Made by a program: the position numbers and the translations under genes. A DNA stretch of 64,000 bases from Vulcanimicrobiota bacterium (lineage in GTDB: Bacteria; Vulcanimicrobiota; Xenobia; Xenobiales; JADMJV01), in NCBI GenBank assembly GCA_019637395.1, contig JAHBVR010000005.1, positions 315,312-379,311 on the forward strand, in the 5' to 3' direction. Positions 55,724 through 64,000 of the stretch are shown piece after piece; position 1 is the stretch's first letter; every line of letters starts with the position of its first letter. Under the pieces are notes generated by a model. The model made no database searches, was not told the DNA's origin, and saw nothing but the letters and a program-made list of their open reading frames with translations.

Positions 55724-56188
55724 ATGAAGAAAACTCTCCTGTTTCTCTGGCTCTGCTCCTGGCCCGCCCTGGCTCAGCAGCATATCGACAAACTACTGCA
55801 GTTGATGCAGCAAAGGCTGGCTTTGGCTCCCACTGTGGCTCAGGTGAAGTGGAACAACCACCTGCCCGTCGAGGACCCGGCGCGCGAGGAGCAGTTGTTG
55901 GAAAAGGTGCCGGAAGCGGAGCGGGCCTTTTTGCGGGCTCAATTTGAGGCCAGCAAGGTCATTCAGCAGCAGTGCCGCCGGAATTGGGTCGGGCAGCACA
56001 GTGGAGTTTTCCCCTCCGCGCCCACTCTGTCCGAGATCCGCTCCCAATTGGATCAAGTGACGAGGGAAATGTTGCAGGCGCTGGAGGCGGCCCGCCCCGA
56101 ATTGGCCCGGCCCGAGTTGCTCGAAAAGGCCCTCAGCAAGTTTCCCGAAAGCGATGCCTGGAACCGCGCTCTAGAGCCACTCCGCTAA
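55724..56188 (+). CDS. Secreted chorismate mutase (AroQ-gamma type)
   Basis: A 154-residue protein with a signal peptide (KKTLLFLWLCSWPALAQ). The mature start has IDKLLQLMQQRLALAPTVAQVKW and LPVEDPAREEQLL, then ERAFLRAQFEASKVIQQQCRRNW, matching the periplasmic AroQ-gamma chorismate mutases by pattern. These isomerise chorismate to prephenate outside the cytoplasm. Key active-site Arg, Lys and Glu are plausible but not verified one by one. A shikimate pathway is not seen nearby. It overlaps the convergent Hsp90-like gene by 18 bases. Confidence 0.85.
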   Translation: MKKTLLFLWLCSWPALAQQHIDKLLQLMQQRLALAPTVAQVKWNNHLPVEDPAREEQLLEKVPEAERAFLRAQFEASKVIQQQCRRNWVGQHSGVFPSAPTLSEIRSQLDQVTREMLQALEAARPELARPELLEKALSKFPESDAWNRALEPLR

Positions 56189-57997
56189 GCGGCGCACAGG
56201 GTTTTCCGGAGCCAGCATGGCGAGCTGGACCTGGTCCTGGACCAGTTGAGCCAGGGAATGGACCCCGCTGGCATAATCCAGTCGAGCCGCCGGCGGGCGC
56301 CGGTTCTTTCCAGGCAGGCCTCGCATCCACAGACAAAGCAGCCCGGCATAGTGCTCCAGGTGGACTTTGCCCAGCCCTCCTTGCTGCTGCAGTTGTGTCA
56401 GCCATTCTTCCACCTTGGCCAGAAGGGCCTGGCGCAACTCATCCATAATGCTCTTTTGCGCGAACTCCAAAGCACCGTCATAGCTTCCGTCGAGGCTGAT
56501 CACAAAACTGACGGGCAGCTGGAAGAGCGGTGTGTGCTCGCTCCAAAATCGCTTGCCGGCGCGCCGCATCAACAAGTAGTTGGCCCCCCACTGAGAGGGT
56601 AGAATGACGGTCGCTTCCCAGCTCTCCGCGCGTACCAAAAAGCGCTCGAAAGGTTCAAAGGACAGGTCTTCCGTACTTCTGGCTTCGCGGACCCAGGGGG
56701 TGGCGTCCACGGTGGGTACTTTCAATAAACGACTGAGCTTCTTCAGGTTATTCTGGGTGGGATGCAGCAGCGGGCGGTCGTGCAGGTGGGTTGCCGGCCC
56801 GGTGTGCAGGGCCGGAAAGCGCACCAGGCTCTGGCGCAGTTCTCCCAGGGTCAGGCTGCTCTGACCGTCGCCCAGCACCAGTAGCGGCATGGGCTCCAGG
56901 GCGCTGAGCAGGGGTTGATGATTGGCCGACCGGTTGAGGCTATTCAGCAGTCCCTGTAAAAAGGCCAGCAGATCGCCGTTGACCCGCTCGGGGTCGAGCT
57001 GGCGCAGCCAGGCGGCCGTTCCTTCCAGCACCCACTGGCGGGCCGTCTCGATGCGCTGGCGCAGTCGCTGATTTTGCACCACGTGCTGGCGGGAAGCGTC
57101 CAGGTCCAGGCTGTCGGTGTTGATCACCCCATGAAAGCGCACCGCCTGACCGGTGAGATGGTGGCGGGCCAGAATCAAACCGCGATAGACCAGCAGCAAC
57201 TGGCTGGCGCGCGGATCGCCCGGCAAAATGGCGCAGCGCAGGCTGGTGCGCGCCCGGGTGCTGCGCTGGTGGCAGAAAAACGGCTCGGCGTCGGGGTAAT
57301 TGGGCAGCCCCAGCCCGGTGATTTGCGACTGGATATTGATGGTGGCCAGCGTGCCCGAAGGTAGACTGGGCGGCTCCAACTCGTAGCTGGAACGCCATTT
57401 GCCTCTTTCTTCGAAGAGAATGGGGGAAGGGGACCAGCGCGTGCGTGCCTGCAGAATCTGCAGGTCGCTGGCCGGAGCCCAGCGGCGCAGCAGCCAGCGC
57501 CACCAATCGGTCAGGGAAGCCTGGCGCTGGAGGCGCAACTCCCAGCCCGGCGTGGGCACCGGGATGGGCTGGGTCTTCCACTCGCCGCCCTCGAACCAGC
57601 CGCGCCGATCGCCGGCCAGCACTTCCAGAGCCTGGCAATATTTGGGAAAGAGGCTGTTGAAAGCCAGCCCCAGTTCGCGCAGCAGCGGCGGCTGGTCTTT
57701 GCGGAACAGGTCGCGCATCAGGTTTTCCAGTTCGCTGGCCGAAGGCGGTTTGGCATCGCAATGGAATTCCCAGCCCGTGCGCAGACAGGCCACTTTGACT
57801 TGAGTGGCTCCACCCAGTAGCGCGGCCGCGATGACCGCCAGCAAGGCCTCGGAGGAACGCGAAAAACGGCTGTTGGCCAGTTTCTCGCGGGCCTTGGAGG
57901 CGTCCAGGGTGATGCGCCCGTGCGAGTCCAGGTCGCCTTCCTCGACCAGTTGCTGTAGAAAATCGTCCAGCATTCTATGCACCCTTTCCAGAGGCAC
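56171..57997 (-). CDS. Divergent Hsp90/GHKL-like protein
   Basis: A 608-residue protein with no signal peptide. Two parts recall Hsp90 family proteins: an early helix-strand segment with SRFSRSSEALLAVIAAALLGG, near 43-63, and GVINTDSLDLDASRQHVVQNQRLRQRIETARQWV, near 292-325, which resembles the HtpG middle-domain VDSEDLPLN.SREMLQ region. The N-terminal ATP-lid motifs of true HtpG are not evident. The start is GTG at 57997, supported by GGAG at 7 bases. The C-terminal half has no recognised motif. It may be a degenerate or special chaperone; the assignment is by eye and tentative. Confidence 0.6.
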   Translation of the reverse strand: MPLERVHRMLDDFLQQLVEEGDLDSHGRITLDASKAREKLANSRFSRSSEALLAVIAAALLGGATQVKVACLRTGWEFHCDAKPPSASELENLMRDLFRKDQPPLLRELGLAFNSLFPKYCQALEVLAGDRRGWFEGGEWKTQPIPVPTPGWELRLQRQASLTDWWRWLLRRWAPASDLQILQARTRWSPSPILFEERGKWRSSYELEPPSLPSGTLATINIQSQITGLGLPNYPDAEPFFCHQRSTRARTSLRCAILPGDPRASQLLLVYRGLILARHHLTGQAVRFHGVINTDSLDLDASRQHVVQNQRLRQRIETARQWVLEGTAAWLRQLDPERVNGDLLAFLQGLLNSLNRSANHQPLLSALEPMPLLVLGDGQSSLTLGELRQSLVRFPALHTGPATHLHDRPLLHPTQNNLKKLSRLLKVPTVDATPWVREARSTEDLSFEPFERFLVRAESWEATVILPSQWGANYLLMRRAGKRFWSEHTPLFQLPVSFVISLDGSYDGALEFAQKSIMDELRQALLAKVEEWLTQLQQQGGLGKVHLEHYAGLLCLWMRGLPGKNRRPPAARLDYASGVHSLAQLVQDQVQLAMLAPENPVRRLAEWL

Positions 57998-58033
57998 AGG
58001 AAAGCTCCGCCTGAGTTTGAATAACCGTCCCCC

Positions 58034-60187
58034 ATGCGGGGACCTAAATGGCTAATTTTTTTCACGGCCACCATGTTGCTGGGCTGTGCTCCGCCCGCTT
58101 CCCAGGAGGGAGGCGAAGTCATCCGCATCGTCTCCAGCCTACCCTTGACGGGTAGCTCACGCACTCAGTCGGAAACCATGTCCAAAGGCATGCAGATGGC
58201 TCTGGAAGAGGCCCATTATCGTGTCGGGCCCTACAAAATCGATTACTTGAGCTGGGACGACGCCACCGCCCAGGCCGGCACCTGGGACGGAGGTAAGGAA
58301 AAGGAGAATGCTCAGCGCGCCGCCGCCGACCCGGACGTGATGGCTTACCTGGGCACCTACAACAGCGGCGCCGCCAAGATTGCCATCCCCATTCTCAATC
58401 ATGCTGACATGGTCATGGTCAGCCCGGCCAATACCTATTCCGGCCTGACCAAGCCGGGATTTGGCGAGAAGACCGAGCCGGATATCTATTACCCTAAAGG
58501 TTTTCGTAATTTTTGCCGGGTTGTGCCCGCGGACGACCTTCAGGGCCAGGCCGGCGCCTGGTGGGCCCAGTCGCTGGGCGTAAAAAAGGCCTACATTCTC
58601 GATGACAAGGAACTCTACGGCAAAGGTCTGGCCAGTGTTTTCGAGCAAAGCTGTAAAGAGCGCGGTATCGAAGTGGTCGGGCGCGAAGGCATCGACTCCA
58701 AAGCGCCCGATTACCGGGCCGTGGTCAACAAGATCCGCGAAACCGGCGCCGAGCTGGTCTACTTCGGAGGCATTACCCAGAACGGTTCGGGCAAGCTCGT
58801 CAAAGATCTGCGTGACTCCGGCAGCAACGCTTATTTCATGGGTCCCGACGCCAATAAGGAGACGGCCTTCCTGGAAGCGGCCGGCCCGGCCGCCGAAGGG
58901 GCCCTGATCACCCTGGGCGGCCTGCCTCCCGAGCAGATGAATGACGAAGCCAAAGCCTGGTATGCCCGCTATCGCCAGCGCTTCCAGGGCGAACCCGAGG
59001 CCTACGCTATTTATTCTTATGAGGCCATGCAGGTTACCCTCAAAGCCATCGCCCGGGTGGGCGTAAAAGACCGCACCAAGATCCGTGAGGCCATCATGGC
59101 CACCAAAGATTACCACGGTCTGCTGGGCGACTGGAGCTTTGATAAGAACGGCGACACCACCATCACTTCCATGTCCGGTTACGAAGTGGTGGACGGCAAA
59201 TTCGAATTCTCGGCCGCTCTGGCTCCGGCCACCCCTCCCGAAAAGCTCACCCTCAAAGGCAAAAAAGGCGAGCAGGCCGCCGGCGGCGCCAATGCCTTTC
59301 AGATTTTCCTGGAACAACTGCTGAGCGGCCTGGCCAACGGCAGCCTGATCGCGGTGGTGGCGCTGGGCTATACGCTGGTTTACGGACTGGTCGAGCTGAT
59401 CAATTTTGCCCACGGCGAGGTTTTTATGATGGGCGCCATGGCGGCGCTCACGGGGGTGAGCATCGCCGGCGGCGGAGCCGGCATCGTGGTGGTGTTGCTG
59501 GCGGCCATGGGCTTCTCGGCCCTGCTGAATCACCTGATCGATCAGATGGCCTACCGGAGATTGCGGGGAAAACCACGCCTGGTTCCGCTGATTACCGCCA
59601 TCGGTGTGTCGTTTGTATTGATGAACCTGGGCGGCTACTGGAAGGGCTGGGCCCCCGTCTTCTTCCCCGACCTGCTGGGTAAGCACGACGTCAATCTGCT
59701 GGGTGACAACATTCACTTCAAACTGAGCCAGTTGATCGTGATCCTGGTGGCCGTGCCCTTGATGGCCGGTCTGCACTTCTTTATTCATTACACCCGGCTG
59801 GGCAAGGCCATGCGGGCCACCGCGCAAAACCCTCAGGCGGCCCGGCTTATGGGCATCGACGTCAACGCCACCATCGGGGCCGCCTTCTGGATGGGCGGCG
59901 CGCTGGCCGGGGCGGCCGGCTGCCTCTACGGTTTTTATAACCACCAGGTGCGTTTCGACCTGGGCTTCCGCCAGGGCTTGAACGCCTTCACGGCGGCCGT
60001 GCTGGGCGGCATCGGCAACGTGCGCGGCGCCATGCTGGGCGGACTCATCATCGGCGTGGTGGAAGCCCTGACCGCCTACTACTGGTCCCAAGCGGTGGCG
60101 CCCGCCGTGGTCTTCGGCGTGCTCATCGCCATCATTCTGGTGCGCCCCTCGGGTCTGTTGGGCTCCAATCTGCCGGAGAAAGTATGA
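58034..60187 (+). CDS. Branched-chain amino-acid ABC transporter: binding protein fused to LivH permease
   Basis: A 717-residue fusion. Residues 1-18 form a lipoprotein signal with Cys18 in LLGCAPP. About 28-400 is a type I periplasmic-binding domain (VSSLPLTGSS, LGTYNSGAAKIAIPILNH, GREGIDSKAPDYR) of LivK type. From about 420, FLEQLLSGLANGSLIAVVALGYTLVYGLVELINFAHGEVFMMGA and eight or so helices are the LivH permease. In known systems these are separate proteins. A tethered binding domain would raise local substrate concentration. A 4-base overlap couples it to livM. The start is at 58034, 36 bases from the divergent gene. Confidence 0.93.
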   Translation: MRGPKWLIFFTATMLLGCAPPASQEGGEVIRIVSSLPLTGSSRTQSETMSKGMQMALEEAHYRVGPYKIDYLSWDDATAQAGTWDGGKEKENAQRAAADPDVMAYLGTYNSGAAKIAIPILNHADMVMVSPANTYSGLTKPGFGEKTEPDIYYPKGFRNFCRVVPADDLQGQAGAWWAQSLGVKKAYILDDKELYGKGLASVFEQSCKERGIEVVGREGIDSKAPDYRAVVNKIRETGAELVYFGGITQNGSGKLVKDLRDSGSNAYFMGPDANKETAFLEAAGPAAEGALITLGGLPPEQMNDEAKAWYARYRQRFQGEPEAYAIYSYEAMQVTLKAIARVGVKDRTKIREAIMATKDYHGLLGDWSFDKNGDTTITSMSGYEVVDGKFEFSAALAPATPPEKLTLKGKKGEQAAGGANAFQIFLEQLLSGLANGSLIAVVALGYTLVYGLVELINFAHGEVFMMGAMAALTGVSIAGGGAGIVVVLLAAMGFSALLNHLIDQMAYRRLRGKPRLVPLITAIGVSFVLMNLGGYWKGWAPVFFPDLLGKHDVNLLGDNIHFKLSQLIVILVAVPLMAGLHFFIHYTRLGKAMRATAQNPQAARLMGIDVNATIGAAFWMGGALAGAAGCLYGFYNHQVRFDLGFRQGLNAFTAAVLGGIGNVRGAMLGGLIIGVVEALTAYYWSQAVAPAVVFGVLIAIILVRPSGLLGSNLPEKV

Positions 60188-61197
60188 GAGGCTTACTGCT
60201 CTTCGGATTGCTGCTGCCGCTGCTCAACGCGGCCGTGCAGGGCAGCATTCTGCCCGCCTGCTGCCAGGTGCTCATCTACTTGATGCTGGCTCAGGGCCTG
60301 AATCTGGTGGTCGGCTACGCCGGCCTGCTGCACCTGGGCTATGCCGCCTTCTTCGCGGTGGGTGCTTTTTCCATGGCCTATCTGACCAGCCCGCAAAGCC
60401 CGTTCCATTTGCAGTGGTCTTTTTACCTGGCCCTGCCCGTGAGCGTCGCTTTCACGCTGCTGGTGGGAGCGCTGCTGGCCTGGCCCACCTTGAGATTACG
60501 CGGTGACTACCTGGCCATCGTCACCATGGGTTTCGGCCTGATGCTCGACCCCTTGATGCGCAACTACGACGACGCCACCAAAGCCATCACCGGTATGGCC
60601 GCCATCGCCACGCCGTTCGCTGGCATCAACGCCATGATTTGGTACTATTTGCTGCTGGCCGGCGTGTTGGTGTGCGTGGGGCTGGCCTATCGAGTGCGCC
60701 ATTCCAGCCTGGGACGGGCGCTTCGGGCCTTGCGCGAGGATTCGGTGGCCGCCGAAGCTTGCGGTATTTCTCTGGCGCGCACCAAGTTGCAGGTGCTGAC
60801 CCTGGGGGCGGCCGTGGCCGGGCTGGCGGGGGCGCTCTATGCTTCCTATATCGGCACGCTGAACCTGGCTTTCCCTTTCGATTTCAATGGCTCGATCATG
60901 GTGCTGGCCATGGTGATTTTGGGCGGGGTGGGCAGCATTCGTGGGGCGCTGGTGGGCGGACTGGCCCTGGGCGTGCTCAATCTGATTTGTATCCCTAAGT
61001 TGATCGATGTGGTCCAGGTTCATGTGCAGCCCGGGCTGGCTCGCGCTCTCTCGGACAGCCCGGCTCTGTGGGCCAAGATCGAGCCCTGGCTGGATTTGTC
61101 CAAGGCGCAGTTCCTGATGTTCGGGTTGACGCTGGTGATCATGATGCTGTTACGGCCCGAGGGCATCATCCCCGAGCAGCCGGTAAGCTACGAATGA
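60184..61197 (+). CDS. livM: Branched-chain amino-acid ABC transporter permease LivM
   Basis: A 337-residue permease with about nine helices. GLNLVVGYAGLLHLGYAAFFAVGAFSMA near 39-66 and GRALRALREDSVAAEACGISLARTKLQVL near 177-205 (EAA loop) are LivM marks. It pairs with the LivH half of the upstream fusion to form the transmembrane channel. ATG 60184 overlaps the fusion stop, and its TGA overlaps livG, both by 4 bases. Length is typical. Confidence 0.95.
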   Translation: MRGLLLFGLLLPLLNAAVQGSILPACCQVLIYLMLAQGLNLVVGYAGLLHLGYAAFFAVGAFSMAYLTSPQSPFHLQWSFYLALPVSVAFTLLVGALLAWPTLRLRGDYLAIVTMGFGLMLDPLMRNYDDATKAITGMAAIATPFAGINAMIWYYLLLAGVLVCVGLAYRVRHSSLGRALRALREDSVAAEACGISLARTKLQVLTLGAAVAGLAGALYASYIGTLNLAFPFDFNGSIMVLAMVILGGVGSIRGALVGGLALGVLNLICIPKLIDVVQVHVQPGLARALSDSPALWAKIEPWLDLSKAQFLMFGLTLVIMMLLRPEGIIPEQPVSYE

Positions 61198-61958
61198 GTT
61201 TGCTGGAGGCTCGCAAGGTCACCCGCCGTTTCGGCGGTCTGACGGCCGTCAGCGCGGTCGATTTCCGCCTGGAGCCGGGCATTGTGGCTTCCGTGATCGG
61301 GCCCAACGGCGCCGGTAAAACCACTTTTTTCAATTTGCTGGCCGGCGTTTATGAGCCGTCGGAAGGCAGCTTGCTTTTTCAGGGGCAGCCGTTGGCCGGG
61401 CTGACCACCCATCAGATCGTGCGCCGCGGGCTGGCCCGGACCTTTCAGAACATCCGCCTGTTTGGACCGATGAGCGTACTCGAGAATTTGCTCATCGGCA
61501 TGCACACCCAGATGAAAACCAGCGTGATCAGCCAGTGGTTGAATACCCCGGCCGGGCGCGCCGAAGAAAAAGCCGCCCGGGTCAAATGCCTGGAAACCCT
61601 GGACTTTGTGGGTCTCCAAGGCGAGGCGCATAAGGCCGCCAACAGCCTGCCCTACGGCCACCAGCGCCTGGTGGAAATCGCCCGGGCTCTGGCCAGTGAT
61701 CCCAAGCTGCTGCTGTTGGACGAACCGGCCGCCGGCATGAACCCCAGCGAGACCCACGAGTTGACCGAGTTGATCGGGCGCATCCGCGACAAAGGTATCA
61801 CGGTGCTGCTGATTGAGCACGATATCAAGCTGGTCATGGAAATTTCCCAGCAGGTGATGGTGCTCGATCACGGGCACAAAATTTCCGAGGGCACGCCCGA
61901 GCACGTCAGTAAAGATCCGAAAGTGATTGAGGCTTATCTGGGGGCACCCGAGGAATGA
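61194..61958 (+). CDS. livG: Branched-chain amino-acid ABC transporter ATPase LivG
   Basis: A 254-residue ATPase from ATG 61194. Walker A GPNGAGKTT (about 36-44), the signature-region LPYGHQRLVEIARAL (about 150-164) with the family-specific YG in place of SG, Walker B LLLLDEPAAGMNP (about 170-182) and the H-loop (LIEHD) are intact. Family-typical additions such as RTFQNIRLFG are seen. An earlier in-frame start overlaps livM and is not used. It powers the transporter with LivF. Confidence 0.96.
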   Translation: MSLLEARKVTRRFGGLTAVSAVDFRLEPGIVASVIGPNGAGKTTFFNLLAGVYEPSEGSLLFQGQPLAGLTTHQIVRRGLARTFQNIRLFGPMSVLENLLIGMHTQMKTSVISQWLNTPAGRAEEKAARVKCLETLDFVGLQGEAHKAANSLPYGHQRLVEIARALASDPKLLLLDEPAAGMNPSETHELTELIGRIRDKGITVLLIEHDIKLVMEISQQVMVLDHGHKISEGTPEHVSKDPKVIEAYLGAPEE

Positions 61959-62662
61959 GCGCGTTACTCGAATTGCAGGGTGTGAGCGCGGCTTACGGGG
62001 CCGTCAAGGCGCTGCACGAAGTGAGCTTGAAAGTGGATCCGGGTCAGGTGGTCACTCTGATCGGCGCCAACGGAGCGGGCAAAAGCACCTGTCTCAAGGT
62101 CATCACCGGCTTGCTGCCGGCCAGCCAGGGCCGGGTTCTCTGGCAGGGGCGCGATCTGGCCGCCCTGTCGGCCCACCTGCGGGTGGGCGAGGGGATGGCC
62201 ATGTCTCCGGAAGGCCGCCAGGTGTTTCCCCGCATGACCGTTCTGGAGAACCTGGAAATGGGCGCCTTCACCCGCAAGGACGATATCAAGGACGATTTGG
62301 AACGGGCCTTCCATCTCTTTCCCATTTTGAAGGAGCGCATCGCTCAGGCGGCCGGCACGCTCTCCGGCGGCGAGCAGCAGATGCTGGCCATCGGGCGGGC
62401 CCTGATGAGCAAGCCCAGGTTGCTGATTCTGGACGAACCCTCCTTGGGGCTGGCGCCTCTGATCGTCAAGCAGATCTTCGCTATCATCCGGGAGATTCGC
62501 GAACTGGGCCTGGCCGTGCTGCTGGTCGAACAGAACGCCCGCCAGGCTCTGCAGGTGGCCGACTTCGGCTATGTCTTCGAAGTGGGGCGCGCCGTGCTCA
62601 GTGGTCCGGCCGGAGAGTTGTCGACCAATCCTGACGTACAGAAGGCTTACCTGGGACTTTGA
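61955..62662 (+). CDS. livF: Branched-chain amino-acid ABC transporter ATPase LivF
   Basis: A 235-residue ATPase with Walker A GANGAGKST (about 37-45), SPEGRQVFPRMTVLENLEMGA, signature LSGGEQQMLAIGRAL (about 135-149), Walker B LLILDEPSLGLAPL and a LVEQNARQAL switch segment, all LivF marks. The ATG overlaps the livG stop by 4 bases, and its TGA overlaps the TTG start of the SpoU methyltransferase, so the RNA-modifying gene is part of this transcript. Confidence 0.96.
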   Translation: MSALLELQGVSAAYGAVKALHEVSLKVDPGQVVTLIGANGAGKSTCLKVITGLLPASQGRVLWQGRDLAALSAHLRVGEGMAMSPEGRQVFPRMTVLENLEMGAFTRKDDIKDDLERAFHLFPILKERIAQAAGTLSGGEQQMLAIGRALMSKPRLLILDEPSLGLAPLIVKQIFAIIREIRELGLAVLLVEQNARQALQVADFGYVFEVGRAVLSGPAGELSTNPDVQKAYLGL

Positions 62663-63213
62663 GGCGGGAGCCCTACTATTCGGACGACTCGGGCGCTCCT
62701 CCCGAGCGTCTGCCCGTCCATGTGGTGCTCGACAATGTGCGCAGCGCTTTCAACGTCGGCTCCATCTTCCGCACTGCCGACGCGGCCGGTATCGGTTGCA
62801 TTCACCTGTGCGGGATCACTTGCTGGCCGCCCCATCCCAAGTTGGAGAAGACCTCTCTGGGAGCCCATCAATATGTGCCCTGGAAGCGCCACCAGAGCAC
62901 CGAGGAGGCCTTGCTCTGGCTGCGTGCCCAGGGCATTCCGGTAGTGGTGTTGGAGACCCGTGAGGATGCGCAGGTCGTGGGCGAATATCGCTGGCCCAGC
63001 CCGGTGGCGCTGGTGTTGGGCCACGAGGTGGTGGGCGTCTCGGATGAAGTGCTGCAACTGGCCGATGTGTTTTTACGCATCCCGATGTTTGGAGTCAAGA
63101 ACTCGCTGAACGTGGCCAGTGCCTTCGCGGTGGTGGCTTATGATATCATCGGCGCCAGCGTCTCGGTGGCAGGCCCAGGCGGGAACGCCAGCGCGGGCCG
63201 CTGGCTTGAGTAG
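62659..63213 (+). CDS. SpoU/TrmH-family RNA 2'-O-methyltransferase, copy 2
   Basis: A 184-residue SPOUT methyltransferase lacking the N-terminal substrate domain of copy 1. VVLDNVRSAFNVGSIFRTADAAG (about 22-44), LVLGHEVVGVSDE (about 118-130) and IPMFGVKNSLNVASAFAVVAYD (about 140-161) are the three SpoU motifs. The short single-domain form fits TrmH- or TrmL-like tRNA ribose methylation. TTG at 62659 overlaps the livF stop. It converges with the kinase gene, overlapping by 68 bases. Confidence 0.92.
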   Translation: MRREPYYSDDSGAPPERLPVHVVLDNVRSAFNVGSIFRTADAAGIGCIHLCGITCWPPHPKLEKTSLGAHQYVPWKRHQSTEEALLWLRAQGIPVVVLETREDAQVVGEYRWPSPVALVLGHEVVGVSDEVLQLADVFLRIPMFGVKNSLNVASAFAVVAYDIIGASVSVAGPGGNASAGRWLE

Positions 63214-64000
63214 GCGCCGCTTGTTCCTCAGCGGCTGGCTCGGGGAGCGGTGAGGGTTGGATTCGTTCGCTGGCCTGGTAGGTCGGGTAGCTGCTGGCGC
63301 CCAGGCTGGGGCGAATCTCCGCCACCGGAGCTGGAGGTTTGGGAGGCGGTGGGGGCGTGGTTTCGACTTCCGGCTCAGGTGCGGTATGGTCGGCCACCCG
63401 GGTCGGAGCTGCGATGGGAATAGCGGGTGCGGGCGGCGGTCCCACCACTGTCGGCTCGCCGGGCTTCACCGGAAGTGAGGCCGCAGCCGGTGCCGCAACG
63501 GGAGTCGGGTTTTCCGAGCGTCCCAGCCAGGTGCCCAGTCCCAGGGCCAGCACGAGAGCGGCGGCGGTGGCGTAGCCGCGCCAGCGATGGCCCGGCGCCT
63601 CGACATAGACCACCTGAGGTTGCGGAGGCTCCGGCTCCATTCCGCGCCGTTCCAAACTTCGTAGGTAGAGCTTGAGATCGCCGGCCATTTCTTTGGCGCT
63701 GGCATAACGCTCATGAGCCTTTAGCCGGGTGGCTCGTTGAATGATTGGGCGCAGGCCGGGCGGGATTTTTTGCAGTTGGGCTTCCGGTTTGAGCATGTCC
63801 GGATCCTGGCCGGTCAGCAGTTGAATCATGGTCGCTCCTACTGAGTAGAGGTCGGAGCGAGTGTCGGCGCGTCCAATCGCTTGTTCGGGAGCGCAGTAGC
63901 CCAGCGTGCCTACAGCCGTCTGGGTGGCGCCGCAGGCAGCCCGGGCCAGGCCAAAGTCGACTAATTTGATCTGGCGGCTGCGCCGGTCGCGCAGGATGTT
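63146..64000 (-). CDS. Ser/Thr protein kinase, C-terminal part (5' cut by window edge)
   Basis: The frame is open to base 64000, so the N-terminus is outside the window. The visible 284 residues begin within the kinase domain: IKLVDFGLARAA with DFG, GTLGYCAPEQAIGRADTRSDLYSVGATMIQLLTG, then the late helices with ERYASAKEMAGDLK. A juxtamembrane linker is followed by one membrane helix (GYATAAALVLALGLGTWLG) and a Pro/Ala-rich external tail with no sensor domain I recognise. It is a PknB-like inner-membrane kinase. Its end overlaps the SpoU gene on the other strand. Confidence 0.9.
   Translation of the reverse strand, partial: NILRDRRSRQIKLVDFGLARAACGATQTAVGTLGYCAPEQAIGRADTRSDLYSVGATMIQLLTGQDPDMLKPEAQLQKIPPGLRPIIQRATRLKAHERYASAKEMAGDLKLYLRSLERRGMEPEPPQPQVVYVEAPGHRWRGYATAAALVLALGLGTWLGRSENPTPVAAPAAASLPVKPGEPTVVGPPPAPAIPIAAPTRVADHTAPEPEVETTPPPPPKPPAPVAEIRPSLGASSYPTYQASERIQPSPLPEPAAEEQAAPTQASGPRWRSRLGLPPRRWRR

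Noticed and set aside
58157-60091. A 644-residue frame antisense to the LivK-LivH fusion
   Set aside because: Same reasoning; the sense strand has clear family motifs and operon overlaps.

Overview
This 64 kb window reads as a gene-dense chromosomal segment of a GC-rich bacterium. I saw no rRNA, tRNA, CRISPR array, phage or transposase gene. Several features suggest a two-membrane cell with an aerobic or microaerobic life: a cbb3-type terminal oxidase, Sec signal peptides, a lipoprotein-type substrate-binding domain, a secreted AroQ-type chorismate mutase and cobalamin-dependent MetH. GTG and TTG starts are common, and many genes overlap by 4 bases. The phylum cannot be settled from this sequence. 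The mix of a DHH-CBS-type CCA enzyme, a SMUG1-type glycosylase, a SpoVG-like protein, several Hanks-type kinases and CBS-linked 2-oxoacid:ferredoxin oxidoreductase does not look like a well-studied proteobacterium or actinobacterium. A poorly cultured lineage is my guess.

Layout. Bases 1-2719: ccoN (5' end cut off), ccoO, a one-heme ccoP-like gene and an Rrf2-type regulator. Bases 2783-7283 (+): SMUG1-like glycosylase, a long CCA-adding enzyme, a Nudix hydrolase and a double-PilZ protein. Bases 7342-13733 (-): two tandem S41 proteases, uvrC and a coiled-coil protein in one probable operon. Bases 13955-16429 (+): SpoVG-like protein, aat and an orphan PAS histidine kinase. Bases 16415-20083 (-): metH. 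Bases 20239-28856 (-): a CBS protein, korA and korB-CBS, a SpoU methyltransferase, then a degenerate adenylate-kinase-like protein, a Ser/Thr kinase with WD40 repeats and a small Gly-rich protein with its own signals. Bases 28928-32722: small unknown genes, a two-domain aspartic-protease-like protein, and a duplicated LytTR-like protein interrupted by an in-frame TGA. Bases 32934-36144: a lone modB-like permease, a DUF3830 protein and two TPR proteins. Bases 36141-44898: valS, an ABC exporter and a set of glycan or membrane genes. Bases 44900-49192: a membrane HExxH protein with a ZAS-type anti-sigma factor, divergent from an ECF sigma gene that is followed by carbonic anhydrase and a receiver-pseudokinase protein. 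Bases 49174-57997: M20 peptidase, RDD protein, PIG-L deacetylase, Uma2 nuclease, PHP protein, aminotransferase, chorismate mutase and an Hsp90-like protein. Bases 58034-63213: a branched-chain amino-acid ABC transporter operon in which the binding protein is fused to the LivH permease, ending in a second SpoU methyltransferase. The right edge cuts another Ser/Thr kinase.

Four places deserve most attention. (1) The degenerate adenylate kinase, WD40 kinase and Gly-rich protein set at 20.2-23.2 kb. (2) The LytTR-duplication gene with an in-frame TGA at 31.06 kb. (3) The anti-sigma, HExxH protein and sigma locus at 44.9-46.8 kb. (4) The receiver-pseudokinase gene at 47.5-49.2 kb. A 25-base hairpin present twice (23.25 and 46.79 kb) with a compensating base-pair change may be a dispersed repeat of this genome.
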